Positions 8,136-16,361 are shown, counted from the stretch's first letter. The stretch is DNA of 37,890 nucleotides from Rhodoferax sp. (GCA_020048895.1 JAIFLV010000110.1:1-37890); one strand, 5' to 3'. Notes: generated from the letters alone by a model not told the origin. A program made the numbers and translations.

Positions 8136-8346
8136 CTTGGATCTCCTTCACGTGTGCATTCACAACTGCTTGCGCTTGTCGAAGTTGCGTAGCAGAAAGG
8201 CCAGTATGGTTGGCTAAAACCACCTGCGGTGTAAGCCAGAACTTCGCTTCGCCCTCAGCATGTGCAACATGCACATGAATACGTGCCTCCTCTCGAGAAA
8301 AGAAGAAGAGCCGAAATTGGCCGTCACGAACAATAGTGGGTGCCAT
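8107..8346 (-). CDS. DUF4160 family protein
   Basis: A 79-residue protein with the DUF4160 signature: MAPTIVRDGQFRLFFFSREE, then HVHVAHAEGEAKFWLTPQVV, and a closing helix (QLRQAQAVVNAHVKEIQDAW). The stop lies inside the DUF2442 gene, giving a 29-base overlap. The Shine-Dalgarno sequence is weak, and a MITE-like element ends about 20 bases upstream of the start, so the element may affect its promoter. Function unknown; paired with DUF2442. Confidence 0.88.
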   Translation of the reverse strand: MAPTIVRDGQFRLFFFSREEARIHVHVAHAEGEAKFWLTPQVVLANHTGLSATQLRQAQAVVNAHVKEIQDAWRHHFGG

Positions 8347-8379
8347 TGCGGTACTGTAACCAACTTAATCTCTAGCAAA

Positions 8380-8522
8380 CTAGTAGTCCGTTTCATCAAA
8401 GAGGTTACGAAATGAAATCGATGGATTTTTCAGGCTGGCTAGGCGAGAGGAGGCGACATAGCCGTAGCTATGGCAACGACGAACAACAACGCCAGAAGCG
8501 TTTTGGTGAAACGGACTACTAG
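8380..8522. mobile_element. MITE-like element with 16-bp terminal inverted repeats
   Basis: CTAGTAGTCCGTTTCA at 8380-8395 is the exact reverse complement of TGAAACGGACTACTAG at 8507-8522. The 111 bases between have no coding frame of note and include a smaller palindrome (CATAGC/GCTATG at about 8456-8472). The sequence just outside the left end repeats TCTCTAG, also seen in inverted form at the right end, with an extra CAAACTAG on the left. Size and termini fit a non-autonomous transposable element or other mobile repeat. No transposase is in the window. Confidence 0.6.
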
Positions 8523-8580
8523 AGACCATGCGTCTGAATGTCGGCTCCACCACGTCGCCACCAGTGCCGATTTCCATAGA

Positions 8581-8711
8581 TTGCTACAACTTCAGGAGCA
8601 TGTTGCGCTTATTCTGCGGGCGCTGGACGCTGATTTCATTCATAAACTTTCGCCTGGACTTCGCGCAAGGCGGGTGGCAAGGCACATGTTCTCCGGCACG
8701 TGTCGCTCAGC
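8581..8711. repeat. Duplicated segment A, copy 2
   Basis: TTGCTACAACTTCAGGAGCA opens the block; it matches 7068-7199 base for base over much of its length, including GCGGGCGCT, CTGATTTCA, GCGCAAGGC and GCTCAGC. The part matching the amidase 3' end no longer encodes it (LSYRWPKSA has become LSDTCRRTC in the aligned frame). Confidence 0.75.
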
Positions 8712-8966
8712 CTCTGCGAGGCAGTACGAGGCTCGCCGACGTCCACACAACGCACTCCAGTATTTCTGCTTCAACACGGTGGCTTGCGCGCAGCCTCTGT
8801 GGCAACGGCGAATGGAGCCTGCGCCTGTGTGCCCCACTACCCGTCTTGAACGAGATTCTTGGATCGGAACAGTGGGCTGCTTTGGCTGGGAGTTGACATT
8901 CGTATCCACTTTAAAGCGGACGTTCAAATGCAGCATTGAAGCCCGGAGCATTTCGCAGCAGCGCAT
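8640..8966 (-). pseudogene. Decayed duplicate of the 7.1-7.9 kb region
   Basis: An open frame of 108 codons is present, but its DNA is a patchwork. Bases 8795-8895 match 7746-7850, and 8645-8711 match the 3' end of the amidase gene, while the roughly 400 bases of amidase in between are missing. The frame (VNSQPKQPTVPIQESRS) is not the frame used in the other copy. I read it as the remains of a second amidase locus after an internal deletion. With the MITE-like element it accounts for most of 8347-8984. Confidence 0.5.
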
Positions 8967-8984
8967 GGTAAGGCGACGGTTGAT

Positions 8985-9404
8985 CTATTGGACGCGAATA
9001 CAAGGTGTCAGGTAAGGCCCATAATCGCTGCGTGTGGGAAGCGATTCATATATACCTCGAAGTGTGATCATGTTGCCTACCCGAAGAGCGCTCACCATTG
9101 GTTTTTGTTTCTCGCCGAAGGCGCAGACGACCTGACCACTGAGGATGATCGCTGGCGTCCCACCCTTGTTGACGATGTGCTCGACGGTGCCAGTGATCTC
9201 GACAACCCGACCAAGATATAAGCGCCCCGTGGAGGCGAGAGCGATGGATGTGGTCTTGTAGGCGGGGTGAGTTGACTCGACAAAAGTTTCGATTTCGGGC
9301 GATGGATATTCCCACACCGCGCAGGCAGTCAGCATGGCGACAGTGACGACTGTTGCGAACGCGAGAACGAGTGCAACAGCTTGACTCTTAAACCTAAACC
9401 TCAT
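8985..9404 (-). CDS. Putative lipoprotein with OB-fold (tRNA_anti-like) domain
   Basis: A 139-residue exported protein from the ATG at 9404, chosen because AGGAAC lies just upstream; a longer frame to 9476 lacks support. Residues 1-27 are a signal sequence ending VAMLTACAV, a lipobox with Cys at about residue 28. The rest reads as a small beta barrel: YLGRVVEITGTVEHIV, TPAIILSGQVVCAFGE, GNMITLRGIYES. This resembles the tRNA_anti-like OB-fold proteins, often exported proteins of unknown role. The gene is on the minus strand with decayed sequence after it. Confidence 0.72.
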   Translation of the reverse strand: MRFRFKSQAVALVLAFATVVTVAMLTACAVWEYPSPEIETFVESTHPAYKTTSIALASTGRLYLGRVVEITGTVEHIVNKGGTPAIILSGQVVCAFGEKQKPMVSALRVGNMITLRGIYESLPTRSDYGPYLTPCIRVQ

Positions 9405-9502
9405 TTGGCCAGTTCCTGTGATTAGCGCACTCCCATCAAGCTGGGAGGTGCCACTATACGTCCGCAAACGCTGCATTGTGACCTTTCGCTACTTGCATGG
9501 AT

Positions 9503-9525
9503 ATCCCCCGTTCGGGGGATTTTTG
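9503..9525 (+). terminator. Rho-independent terminator-like hairpin
   Basis: ATCCCCC, loop GTTC, GGGGGAT and then TTTTG give a 7-bp stem followed by a short T run on the plus strand. No plus-strand gene ends just before it, so it may be left over from a lost gene. The rest of 9405-9690 shows no gene I can support. Confidence 0.6.
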
Positions 9526-9690
9526 TAGAAACTATCAATCGTGGTCTTGGCGTTGCACTTGTGGGCTGATTGCTGTCATGCAGGTTTGACGAAAGCGGTC
9601 GTTGAATTGGGCATGATGCACCGACTACATACCGCATAGTGGGAGGAACAATGTCCTAAGTTAGAAGCCCCAAAGCTACCAGTTTGGACT

Positions 9691-10128
9691 TCATTTCTGA
9701 AGTTCTTTCCATCTTTGAATGAAAGCCTCAAATAGCACTTTTTGGCTCTTGGTAAGACAGCGGTACGGCAACGGTACGGCCCCTTTTAATTTTTGGACCA
9801 TATAGCCCTGCGTATAGCTGTGCGCGGCAACGACGTCAGTCCATGGGATTTCCAAAACCCCATCTTGAGTAACCCGTTTAATTCGCTCGCCATTAATCGT
9901 GAAATGGCATATAGGCATGCGCCGCTTCTTGAAGTAGAACACGACGGATGCAGCCGGAATCAAAAGAAAATTGAGCAACCTTGGCACACGCCTAAGTGGC
10001 TTACCCCGCTGAGAATAGTAAGCGGCCAACGCACTTGGAGCATGATCCTGAACAATGCTCAGGTATTCGCTCAACGTGTAATTCACGCTGAACTCAAGCA
10101 CGGGGTTATGAGGCAAAGTTTGATTCAA
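9691..10128 (-). CDS. YcxB-like membrane-associated protein
   Basis: A 145-residue protein. After an N-terminal FSVNYTLSEYLSIVQDH, a hydrophobic stretch at about 52-67 (LLNFLLIPAASVVFYF) is followed by CHFTINGERIKRVTQDGVLE, IPWTDVVAAHSY and GYMVQKLKGAVPLPYRCL. The last part is the pattern of the YcxB-like C-terminal domain (PF14317 type), in which a strand-rich region follows one or two membrane helices. The function of this family is unknown. Only one clear membrane segment is seen, fewer than usual. It begins 6 bases after the preceding gene, forming a two-gene operon. Confidence 0.7.
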   Translation of the reverse strand: MNQTLPHNPVLEFSVNYTLSEYLSIVQDHAPSALAAYYSQRGKPLRRVPRLLNFLLIPAASVVFYFKKRRMPICHFTINGERIKRVTQDGVLEIPWTDVVAAHSYTQGYMVQKLKGAVPLPYRCLTKSQKVLFEAFIQRWKELQK

Positions 10129-10134
10129 ACGGAC

Positions 10135-10458
10135 TCACTTTTTGATGGACAAGGTGCGTTTTCTACCGTTCGCATCTACAAAGTCGAATTCAGTAACTTT
10201 GGGTTTCATCAATCGAGCGGATTGCTCTTTGGATAACACCGAAATGACATGGTAATTTGCTGCATCAATTGTTTTCCGCTTTCTTTGACCGTTCTCCAAG
10301 TCATAGTTGATCATGAAGCGGCCACGAACTACCGATATCTCTGCGAGAGTGCAACTTAGCTTTTCACAAATCTCGTCCTCAGTCCAATCATCATTGAGAC
10401 ATTCAATGATTTTTGCCTGCCTATCGACAGAAGTTTTTTGAGTAAACGAGGAATTCAT
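10135..10458 (-). CDS. Small HTH-like hypothetical protein
   Basis: A 107-residue protein from the ATG at 10458, which has a rich ribosome binding site (GGGAGGGGGCGG) just upstream; a longer frame to 10524 is less likely. Residues about 13-45 (IIECLNDDWTEDEICEKLSC, then TLAEISVVRGRFM) look like a helix-turn-helix. The C-terminal part (VTEFDFVDANGRKRTLSIKK) is probably strand. I do not recognise the family. The YcxB-like gene follows after 6 bases, so they probably work together; a regulator-effector or immunity-type pair is possible but unproven. Confidence 0.6.
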   Translation of the reverse strand: MNSSFTQKTSVDRQAKIIECLNDDWTEDEICEKLSCTLAEISVVRGRFMINYDLENGQRKRKTIDAANYHVISVLSKEQSARLMKPKVTEFDFVDANGRKRTLSIKK

Positions 10459-10818
10459 TTCCGCCCCCTCCCATGAGTCGTGATCTTGTAGCGGCCTACG
10501 TAGCGACGAATTTTTGAAATTCAAGGCGAATTGTTGAATGCTAATTTGGGTGAGCTTGTTTAATGACCGCTTTCGCTACAAACTCGCCCCGCAAGCCGGT
10601 GGATCGGGCGTCCCTTCGTCGGCCTGCAATTTGCGGTTGCCACAGACTCGGCACGCCAGCCAAAGCGTTGATGCAATAGACGACGCATACCAGTAACGGT
10701 CCGCCCGCGAGCACAGGCCAGAGAAGGGACACCCGGTCCACCGGCTCCTTTGCAAACCGCAAATGCGCGCTCACCCCTACAATTTGCACCTTTGCATCTT
10801 GTACTGACAGGAACCCTT
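10459..10818. other. Divergent intergenic region before opp operon
   Basis: 360 bases between the minus-strand HTH-like gene and oppA. It should hold promoters for both sides. A 9-bp inverted pair (TTTGCGGTT near 10631 and AACCGCAAA near 10756) flanks about 110 bases, too loose to call an operator. AGGAAC just before 10819 is the oppA ribosome binding site. I see no gene or RNA here. Confidence 0.5.
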
Positions 10819-12429
10819 ATGCACCCCCTATTCAAACCGGCCGCTACCGCGGCACTGTGCGCTGCCTTGCTGGGCAGTGGTTTTGCGGCGGAGATCCCGC
10901 CCGGCGTTCAATTGCACCCCACACAAACGCTGACCCGCAACAACGGCTCAGAGCCTGACACGCTGGACCCCATGCTGGCGGAGGGCGTGCCTGCGAACAA
11001 CGTGACGCGCGAGTTGTTTGAGGGGCTGACCGCGACCGATGGCACTGGCAAAGTGGTGCCCGGGGTTGCCGAAACCTGGAAGCAGGTGAACGCCACCACC
11101 TGGGTGTTTAACCTGCGCAAGAACGCCAAATGGTCCAATGGCGACGGCGTCACGGCAGACGATTTCATCTACGGTATGCGCCGGCTGGTGGACCCCAAAA
11201 CCGCCTCCCAGTACGCCAGCACATTTGGCATGTTTTTCGTCAACGGCAAGGAAATTACCGAAGGCAAAAAGCCCACGTCCGAACTGGGCGTAAAGGCGGT
11301 CGACAAATACACAGTGGAAATCAAAACCCCTTATCCGGTGGGCTTCCTGCCCGAGCTGGTGTCCAACCTGCAGCTCGGCCCGGTGCACAAGGCCAGCCAG
11401 GAAAAGGCCGGCAAGGAATGGACCAAGCCGGGCAAGCTGGTCAGCAACGGGGCTTACACCCTGTCAGAGTGGCAGGTCAACAGCAAGATTGTGCTGACCA
11501 AGAACCCGCAGTACTGGGATGCCAAGAACGTTCAGCTCACCAAACTGACCTACCTGCCGGTGGAAGACATGAATGCCGACATCAAGCTGTTTGAGTCGGG
11601 CGAGAACGAGTGGGTGCAGCAACTGCCTCCGGGCGTGTATGAAAAGTACAAGGCCCAGTACCCCAAGGAAATCCGCAATACGCCAATGATTGGCTTGCGT
11701 TACTACTCCTTCCTCAACACCGACCCATTGCTCAAGGACGTACGGGTGCGCAAAGCGCTCTCCATGGTGATTGACCGTGACATTCTGGCCCAGAAAGTGA
11801 CGGCGGATGGCCAGATTCCCGCTTACGGGGTCATCGTGAAGGGCACCAACGGAGCCGATGTCACTGCCTATGACTGGGCCACCTGGCCCATGGACAAGCG
11901 CGTGGCAGAAGCCAGGAAGTTATTGACAGAGGCGGGCATTGCACCTGGCACCAAGCTGAAGTTCTCGTACAACACCAGCGAGTACCACAAGAAGATGGCG
12001 ATTTTTGCCGCCTCCGAGTGGAAGACCAAGCTGGGGCTGAATCTGGAACTCGAGGCCATGGAGTTCAAGGTGCTGATCAAGAAGCGCAATGACAAGGACT
12101 ACCAGATGGCCCGCAACGGCTGGGTGGCCGACTACAACGACGCCACTACCTTTCTGGCACTGGTGCAATGTGACAACGACCAGAACAACCACAACAGTTG
12201 CAACAAAAAGGCCGACGCGCTGATTGACCAGGGCAATCAGAACCTGGACCCCGCCAAGCGCAAGGCCCTGCTGACCGAAGCGGCCAAGCTGGTCATGGAA
12301 GACTATCCCATGCTGCCACTGCTCCAGTACACGGTGCCGCGCCTGGTGAAATCCTATGTGGGAGGTTACTCAGCCACCAACGCGCTGGACCGCTACCGCG
12401 GCAAAGACCTCTACATCATCAAGCACTAA
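10819..12429 (+). CDS. oppA: Oligopeptide ABC transporter, periplasmic binding protein
   Basis: Periplasmic peptide receptor of the SBP_bac_5 family that delivers peptides to OppBC. The ATG at 10819 follows AGGAAC by 5 bases and gives 536 residues, standard for OppA. Residues 1-24 are a signal peptide ending SGFAA. Landmarks: RNNGSEPDTLDPMLAEG at the start of the mature part, RELFEGLTATDGTGKVVPG, WVFNLRKNAKWSNGD, DDFIYGMRRLVDPKTAS, and KPGKLVSNGAYTLSEW. The C-terminal part has MARNGWVADYNDATTFL. The gene opens a five-gene operon with only short gaps. The resemblance is closest to E. coli OppA/MppA; whether it prefers cell-wall or dietary peptides is open. Confidence 0.95.
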   Translation: MHPLFKPAATAALCAALLGSGFAAEIPPGVQLHPTQTLTRNNGSEPDTLDPMLAEGVPANNVTRELFEGLTATDGTGKVVPGVAETWKQVNATTWVFNLRKNAKWSNGDGVTADDFIYGMRRLVDPKTASQYASTFGMFFVNGKEITEGKKPTSELGVKAVDKYTVEIKTPYPVGFLPELVSNLQLGPVHKASQEKAGKEWTKPGKLVSNGAYTLSEWQVNSKIVLTKNPQYWDAKNVQLTKLTYLPVEDMNADIKLFESGENEWVQQLPPGVYEKYKAQYPKEIRNTPMIGLRYYSFLNTDPLLKDVRVRKALSMVIDRDILAQKVTADGQIPAYGVIVKGTNGADVTAYDWATWPMDKRVAEARKLLTEAGIAPGTKLKFSYNTSEYHKKMAIFAASEWKTKLGLNLELEAMEFKVLIKKRNDKDYQMARNGWVADYNDATTFLALVQCDNDQNNHNSCNKKADALIDQGNQNLDPAKRKALLTEAAKLVMEDYPMLPLLQYTVPRLVKSYVGGYSATNALDRYRGKDLYIIKH

Positions 12430-12433
12430 ACCC

Positions 12434-13354
12434 ATGTGGTCGTATGCCCTGCGTCGCCTGATGGCGACGATTCCGACGCTGCTGCTGGTCATTACTGTGT
12501 GCTACTTGCTGCTGCATTTCACGCCCGGCGGGCCGTTTGACGCCGAGAAGAAGGTGTCGGCGGCCGTGCTGGCCAACCTGCAGGAAAAGTACCATATGAA
12601 CGAGCCGCTGTGGAAGCAGTACCTGCTGTACCTCAACAGTCTTCTGCACGGTGATCTGGGTGCCTCGTTTCGCTACGAAGACTGGAGCGTGAACCAGCTC
12701 GTGGCGGCGGCCTTGCCGGTCTCGGCGACGGTGGGCGGGCTTTCTCTATTGATCTCGCTATTTATCGGCGTCACCCTGGGCTCGGTGGCGGCACTGCGCC
12801 AGAACAGCGTGGTGGACTACTTGGTGATGTTTCTGGGCAGTGTGGGAAGCGTCTTTCCGTCATTTGTGATCGGGCCTGTGCTGGTGCTGGTGTTTGCGAT
12901 CTGGTTGCAACTGGTTCCGGCGGGAGGCTGGGACAACTTTTCGATTCGCTACATGGTGCTGCCGATGTCGCTCCTGGTGGTGCTTAACGTGGCCACCATC
13001 GGGCGTGTGATGCGCGGCAGCATGATCGAGGTGATGAGCAGCAACTTCATCCGCACCGCACGCGCCAAGGGCTTGCCCCAGCGCACCGTGGTGTTGCGCC
13101 ACGCGATGAAGCCGGCGCTGTTGCCGGTGGTATCACTCATCGGCCCGATGGCGATTTCGGCCATTACCGCCGCCGTCATTACCGAGACCATCTTTTCGCT
13201 GCCAGGGCTGGGCAAGTTGATTGTGAGTGGTGCCAGCAACCGCGACTACACCCTGGTCCTGGGGTTGGTGGTGCTGGTGACCGTCATTACCGTCACCTTC
13301 AATCTGCTGGTCGACCTGGCCTACGCCCTGCTCGACCCGAAAATCCGTTACTGA
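12434..13354 (+). CDS. oppB: Oligopeptide ABC transporter permease OppB
   Basis: Inner-membrane permease, 306 residues, standard size. N-terminal MWSYALRRLMATIPTLLLVI is the usual first helix, followed by HFTPGGPFDAEKK and the periplasmic PLWKQYLLYLNSLLHGDLG. The EAA loop that contacts the ATPase is SNFIRTARAKGLPQRTVVLR, and it closes with ETIFSLPGLGKLIVSGASN. The start at 12434 lies 4 bases after the oppA stop; there is no good Shine-Dalgarno sequence, which fits translational coupling. Confidence 0.95.
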   Translation: MWSYALRRLMATIPTLLLVITVCYLLLHFTPGGPFDAEKKVSAAVLANLQEKYHMNEPLWKQYLLYLNSLLHGDLGASFRYEDWSVNQLVAAALPVSATVGGLSLLISLFIGVTLGSVAALRQNSVVDYLVMFLGSVGSVFPSFVIGPVLVLVFAIWLQLVPAGGWDNFSIRYMVLPMSLLVVLNVATIGRVMRGSMIEVMSSNFIRTARAKGLPQRTVVLRHAMKPALLPVVSLIGPMAISAITAAVITETIFSLPGLGKLIVSGASNRDYTLVLGLVVLVTVITVTFNLLVDLAYALLDPKIRY

Positions 13355-13366
13355 AACCCCATCTCC

Positions 13367-14281
13367 ATGGTCATCAACAATAAAAACGACGCGCTCGTGG
13401 AAGTGCTGGCGGCCACCGTCGAGCCGACACTCCACGGCCGCAGCCCCTGGGCTGCGGCACGCGCACGCTTTATGCGCAACAAGGCTTCAGTCTTCAGCCT
13501 GTGCCTGCTGGCATTTATCACCCTGGCCTGCATCGTCGGGCCCTGGCTGCTGCCGCACGCTTTTGACAGCACCGATTGGGACGCCATGAGTCAGGCGCCG
13601 ACCTTGAAGAACATGCACTGGTTTGGTACCGACGAATCGGGCCGCGACCTGCTGGTGCGCACCCTCATGGGGGGCCGCATTTCGTTGATGGTGGGGCTGA
13701 TGGCAACCCTCGCCTCGGTCAGTATCGGCATTGCCTGGGGTGCTACCGCCGGCTTTATCGGTGGCAAGGTGGACGCCGTCATGATGCGCATCGTCGACAT
13801 CATGTATGCCGTGCCCTACCTGCTGATTGCCATTTTGATGGTGACCATGCTGGGCCGCGCTTTCTATCTGGTGGTGATCACCATCACCGTGTTTTCCTGG
13901 ATGGATATGGCGCGGGTGGTGCGCGGGCAAACGCTCTCGCTGCGCAGCAAGGAGTTTGTGGAAGCTGCGCGGGCGATTGGGGTGCCCACCCGGCGCATCA
14001 TTTTCCAGCACATCGTGCCCAACCTGCTGGGTGTGGTGGTGGTGTACACCACCATCACTGTGCCCGGGGTCATCATCACCGAGTCGGTACTGTCGTTTCT
14101 GGGGCTGGGCATTCAGGAGCCTATGACGAGCTGGGGCGTGCTCATCCACGATGGCGCGCAGGTGATGGAGATTTCGCCCTGGATTCTGCTGTTCCCCGGT
14201 GCGATGCTGTCCACGGCGCTGTACTGTTTCAATTACATAGGTGACGGGTTGCGTGATGCACTCGACCCCAATGACCGATAG
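13367..14281 (+). CDS. oppC: Oligopeptide ABC transporter permease OppC
   Basis: Second permease, 304 residues. It has the N-terminal OppC extension domain (WAAARARFMRNKASVFSLCL), HWFGTDESGRDLLVRTLMGG after the first helix, and the EAA motif SKEFVEAARAIGVPTRRIIF. The closing SVLSFLGLGIQEPMTSWGVL is typical. It begins 12 bases after oppB. Together with OppB it forms the translocation channel. Confidence 0.95.
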   Translation: MVINNKNDALVEVLAATVEPTLHGRSPWAAARARFMRNKASVFSLCLLAFITLACIVGPWLLPHAFDSTDWDAMSQAPTLKNMHWFGTDESGRDLLVRTLMGGRISLMVGLMATLASVSIGIAWGATAGFIGGKVDAVMMRIVDIMYAVPYLLIAILMVTMLGRAFYLVVITITVFSWMDMARVVRGQTLSLRSKEFVEAARAIGVPTRRIIFQHIVPNLLGVVVVYTTITVPGVIITESVLSFLGLGIQEPMTSWGVLIHDGAQVMEISPWILLFPGAMLSTALYCFNYIGDGLRDALDPNDR

Positions 14282-14294
14282 GGCGCGTGCGACC

Positions 14295-15296
14295 ATGAGC
14301 ATTCTTGAAGTGAAAAACCTCGGCGTGCAGTTCAGCACGCCCGATGGCGCGGTGTATGCCGTTAATGGGCTGACCTTCGCCCTGGACAAGGGGCAGACCC
14401 TGGGCATTGTGGGCGAAAGTGGCTCCGGCAAAAGCCAGAGTGTCCTAGCCATGATGGGCCTCTTGGCCCGCAACGGCAAGGCCAGCGGACAGGCGCTATA
14501 CAAAGGCACCAATCTGCTGGACATGCCTGCCGATGCGCTAAACAAAATCCGTGGCAACCGCATGGCCATGATTTTTCAGGACCCCATGACATCGCTCAAC
14601 CCCTACCTCACGGTAGAGCGCCAGATGACCGAGGTGCTGCAGTTCCACAAGGGGCAGGACCGCGCCACGGCCCGCGCCGCCTCGGTGCGCATGCTCGATG
14701 CCGTCAAGATTCCGGAAGCGGCGCGGCGTGTGACCATGTATCCGCATGAGTTTTCCGGCGGTATGCGCCAGCGCGTGATGATTGCCATGGCGCTCTTGTG
14801 CGAACCCGAAGTGCTGATTGCTGATGAACCCACCACGGCGCTGGACGTGACGGTACAGGCCCAGATACTGACGCTGCTGCGCGAACTGCAACGCGATTTT
14901 GGCACTGCCATTGTGCTCATCACCCATGATCTGGGGGTGGTAGCCGGGCTGTGCGACCAGGTGATGGTGCTCTATGGCGGACGGGTCATGGAGCAAGGCA
15001 ATGCCCAGCATATTTTTCACCACGCCTCGCACCCCTACACACTGGGCCTGCTGCGCGCCATTCCGCGCATGGACCGCGATGCCGACAGCCTGCTGGCGAT
15101 TCCCGGTGCGCCGCCCAACATGGCGCGCCTGCCCAAGGGCTGCCCGTTCAGCGAGCGCTGTGCCATCGTCAACAGCCAGTGCCGTGATGTGATGCCGGTG
15201 CTGGAGCCGTTGGGCGATGGTTCGGCCACCCTGCGTGCCTGCCACAAGAGTGTGGGCACGGTACAGGCCATGCACGCCGAGGGAGCATCCGCATGA
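14295..15296 (+). CDS. oppD: Oligopeptide ABC transporter ATPase OppD
   Basis: First ATPase of the importer. Walker A GESGSGKSQS, Q loop FQDPMTSLNP, signature FSGGMRQRVMIAMAL and Walker B VLIADEPTTALD are all intact. A C-terminal oligopeptide/dipeptide region has the Cys-containing GCPFSERCAIVNSQCRD. The start could be 14295 (MSILEVKNLG, used here, 333 residues) or 14271, which overlaps the end of oppC; neither has a strong ribosome binding site. It ends in an ATGA overlap with oppF. Confidence 0.94.
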   Translation: MSILEVKNLGVQFSTPDGAVYAVNGLTFALDKGQTLGIVGESGSGKSQSVLAMMGLLARNGKASGQALYKGTNLLDMPADALNKIRGNRMAMIFQDPMTSLNPYLTVERQMTEVLQFHKGQDRATARAASVRMLDAVKIPEAARRVTMYPHEFSGGMRQRVMIAMALLCEPEVLIADEPTTALDVTVQAQILTLLRELQRDFGTAIVLITHDLGVVAGLCDQVMVLYGGRVMEQGNAQHIFHHASHPYTLGLLRAIPRMDRDADSLLAIPGAPPNMARLPKGCPFSERCAIVNSQCRDVMPVLEPLGDGSATLRACHKSVGTVQAMHAEGASA

Positions 15297-16282
15297 GCGA
15301 CGAACGCAAACCCATTCTGTCGGTGCGCGGTCTGAAGATGCACTTCCGTATCAAGGATGACAAAGGCTGGCCCTGGATGCCCGCACGTTCGCTGAAGGCC
15401 GTCGACGGAATCGCGTTTGACTTGTATGCCGGCGAAACGCTGGGCGTGGTGGGCGAGTCGGGTTGCGGCAAGTCGACACTGGCGCGCGCCATTCTGAATC
15501 TGCATCCGGCGACGGCGGGCAGCATTGTCTGGATGGGCAAGGAAATGGCCGGTGCCTCCGCGCAGGATTGGCTGGACGTGCGCAAGGACGTGCAGATGAT
15601 TTTTCAGGATCCGCTGGCCAGTCTGAACCCGCGCATGACGGTGGCGCAGATCATTGGCGAGCCGTTGCGCACGCACCATCCGGAAATGTCACCTGAGGCA
15701 GTGATGGTGAAAGTACGCGCCATCATGCAGCGGGTGGGGCTGACCGAACAGCAAATCAACCGCTATCCACATGAGTTTTCCGGTGGCCAGTGCCAGCGCA
15801 TCGGCATTGCAAGGGCACTCATCATGCAGCCCAAACTGATCGTCTGCGACGAACCGGTGTCTGCGCTCGATGTGTCGATCCAGGCGCAGATCATCAACCT
15901 GCTCAAGGAACTGCAGCAGGAGTTTGGGCTGGCGCTGATCTTCATTGCCCATGACCTTGCGGTGGTGCGCCACATCAGCCACCGCATCATGGTGATGTAC
16001 CTTGGCCACGCCATGGAACTCGCCCAAAAGACCGCGCTGTATACCGACCCGCGCCACCCCTATACCCAGGCTCTGCTGTCGGCCATTCCCATCCCCGACC
16101 CGGAACTGGAACGCAACAAAGTGGTGCAACTGCTGCATGGCGACCTGCCTTCGCCCATGAATCCGCCCAGCGGCTGCGTGTTTCGCACACGCTGCCCGTT
16201 GGCCACCGAGCGCTGCGCACGCGAACTGCCGCAGCTGCGTGAGCTCACAACGCAAACGCGGGCGGCGTGTTTGCTGGCGTGA
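15293..16282 (+). CDS. oppF: Oligopeptide ABC transporter ATPase OppF
   Basis: Second ATPase, 329 residues, starting inside the oppD stop (ATGA at 15293-15296). Walker A GESGCGKSTLARAI, Q loop IFQDPLASLNPRMTV, signature FSGGQCQRIGIARAL and Walker B LIVCDEPVSALDVS are present. The C-terminal HPYTQALLSAIPIPDPELER and GCVFRTRCPLATERC segments are typical of OppF/DppF. It pairs with OppD as a heterodimer in the family. A hairpin ends the operon 3 bases after the stop. Confidence 0.95.
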   Translation: MSDERKPILSVRGLKMHFRIKDDKGWPWMPARSLKAVDGIAFDLYAGETLGVVGESGCGKSTLARAILNLHPATAGSIVWMGKEMAGASAQDWLDVRKDVQMIFQDPLASLNPRMTVAQIIGEPLRTHHPEMSPEAVMVKVRAIMQRVGLTEQQINRYPHEFSGGQCQRIGIARALIMQPKLIVCDEPVSALDVSIQAQIINLLKELQQEFGLALIFIAHDLAVVRHISHRIMVMYLGHAMELAQKTALYTDPRHPYTQALLSAIPIPDPELERNKVVQLLHGDLPSPMNPPSGCVFRTRCPLATERCARELPQLRELTTQTRAACLLA

Positions 16283-16284
16283 AT

Positions 16285-16323
16285 GCTGACGCCAAAGGCT
16301 TACATGCCTTTTTGGCCGTCAGC
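16285..16323. terminator. Hairpin at end of opp operon
   Basis: GCTGACGCCAAAGGC, loop TTACAT, then GCCTTTTTGGCCGTCAGC forms a long stem with small bulges directly after the oppF stop. It lacks a clean T run after the stem and merges into a dispersed repeat copy, so it may serve transcripts from both sides. Confidence 0.65.
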
Positions 16324-16361
16324 GCCCGTGGATAGTGCGTAACCAGCTATGATTTTCGGAG
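16312..16361 (+). repeat. Dispersed intergenic repeat copy
   Basis: GCGCCCGTGGATAGTGCGTA then ACCAGCTATGATTTTCGGAG; a close match to the copies at 3351 and 31108. It lies between converging genes and ends a few bases past the stop of the minus-strand peptidase gene. Confidence 0.85.

Noticed and set aside
9422..9637. 71-codon minus-strand frame upstream of the OB-fold lipoprotein
   Set aside because: Spans a terminator hairpin, has no RBS and no family likeness.
10750..10818. Earlier in-frame start for oppA
   Set aside because: The ATG at 10819 has AGGAAC at the right distance and begins a normal signal peptide; the extension would spoil it.
13487..14569. Minus-strand open frame of 360 codons across oppC and oppD
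   Set aside because: Shadow of high-GC coding DNA; the product is rich in His, Gln and Arg, and oppC/oppD are unmistakable on the other strand.
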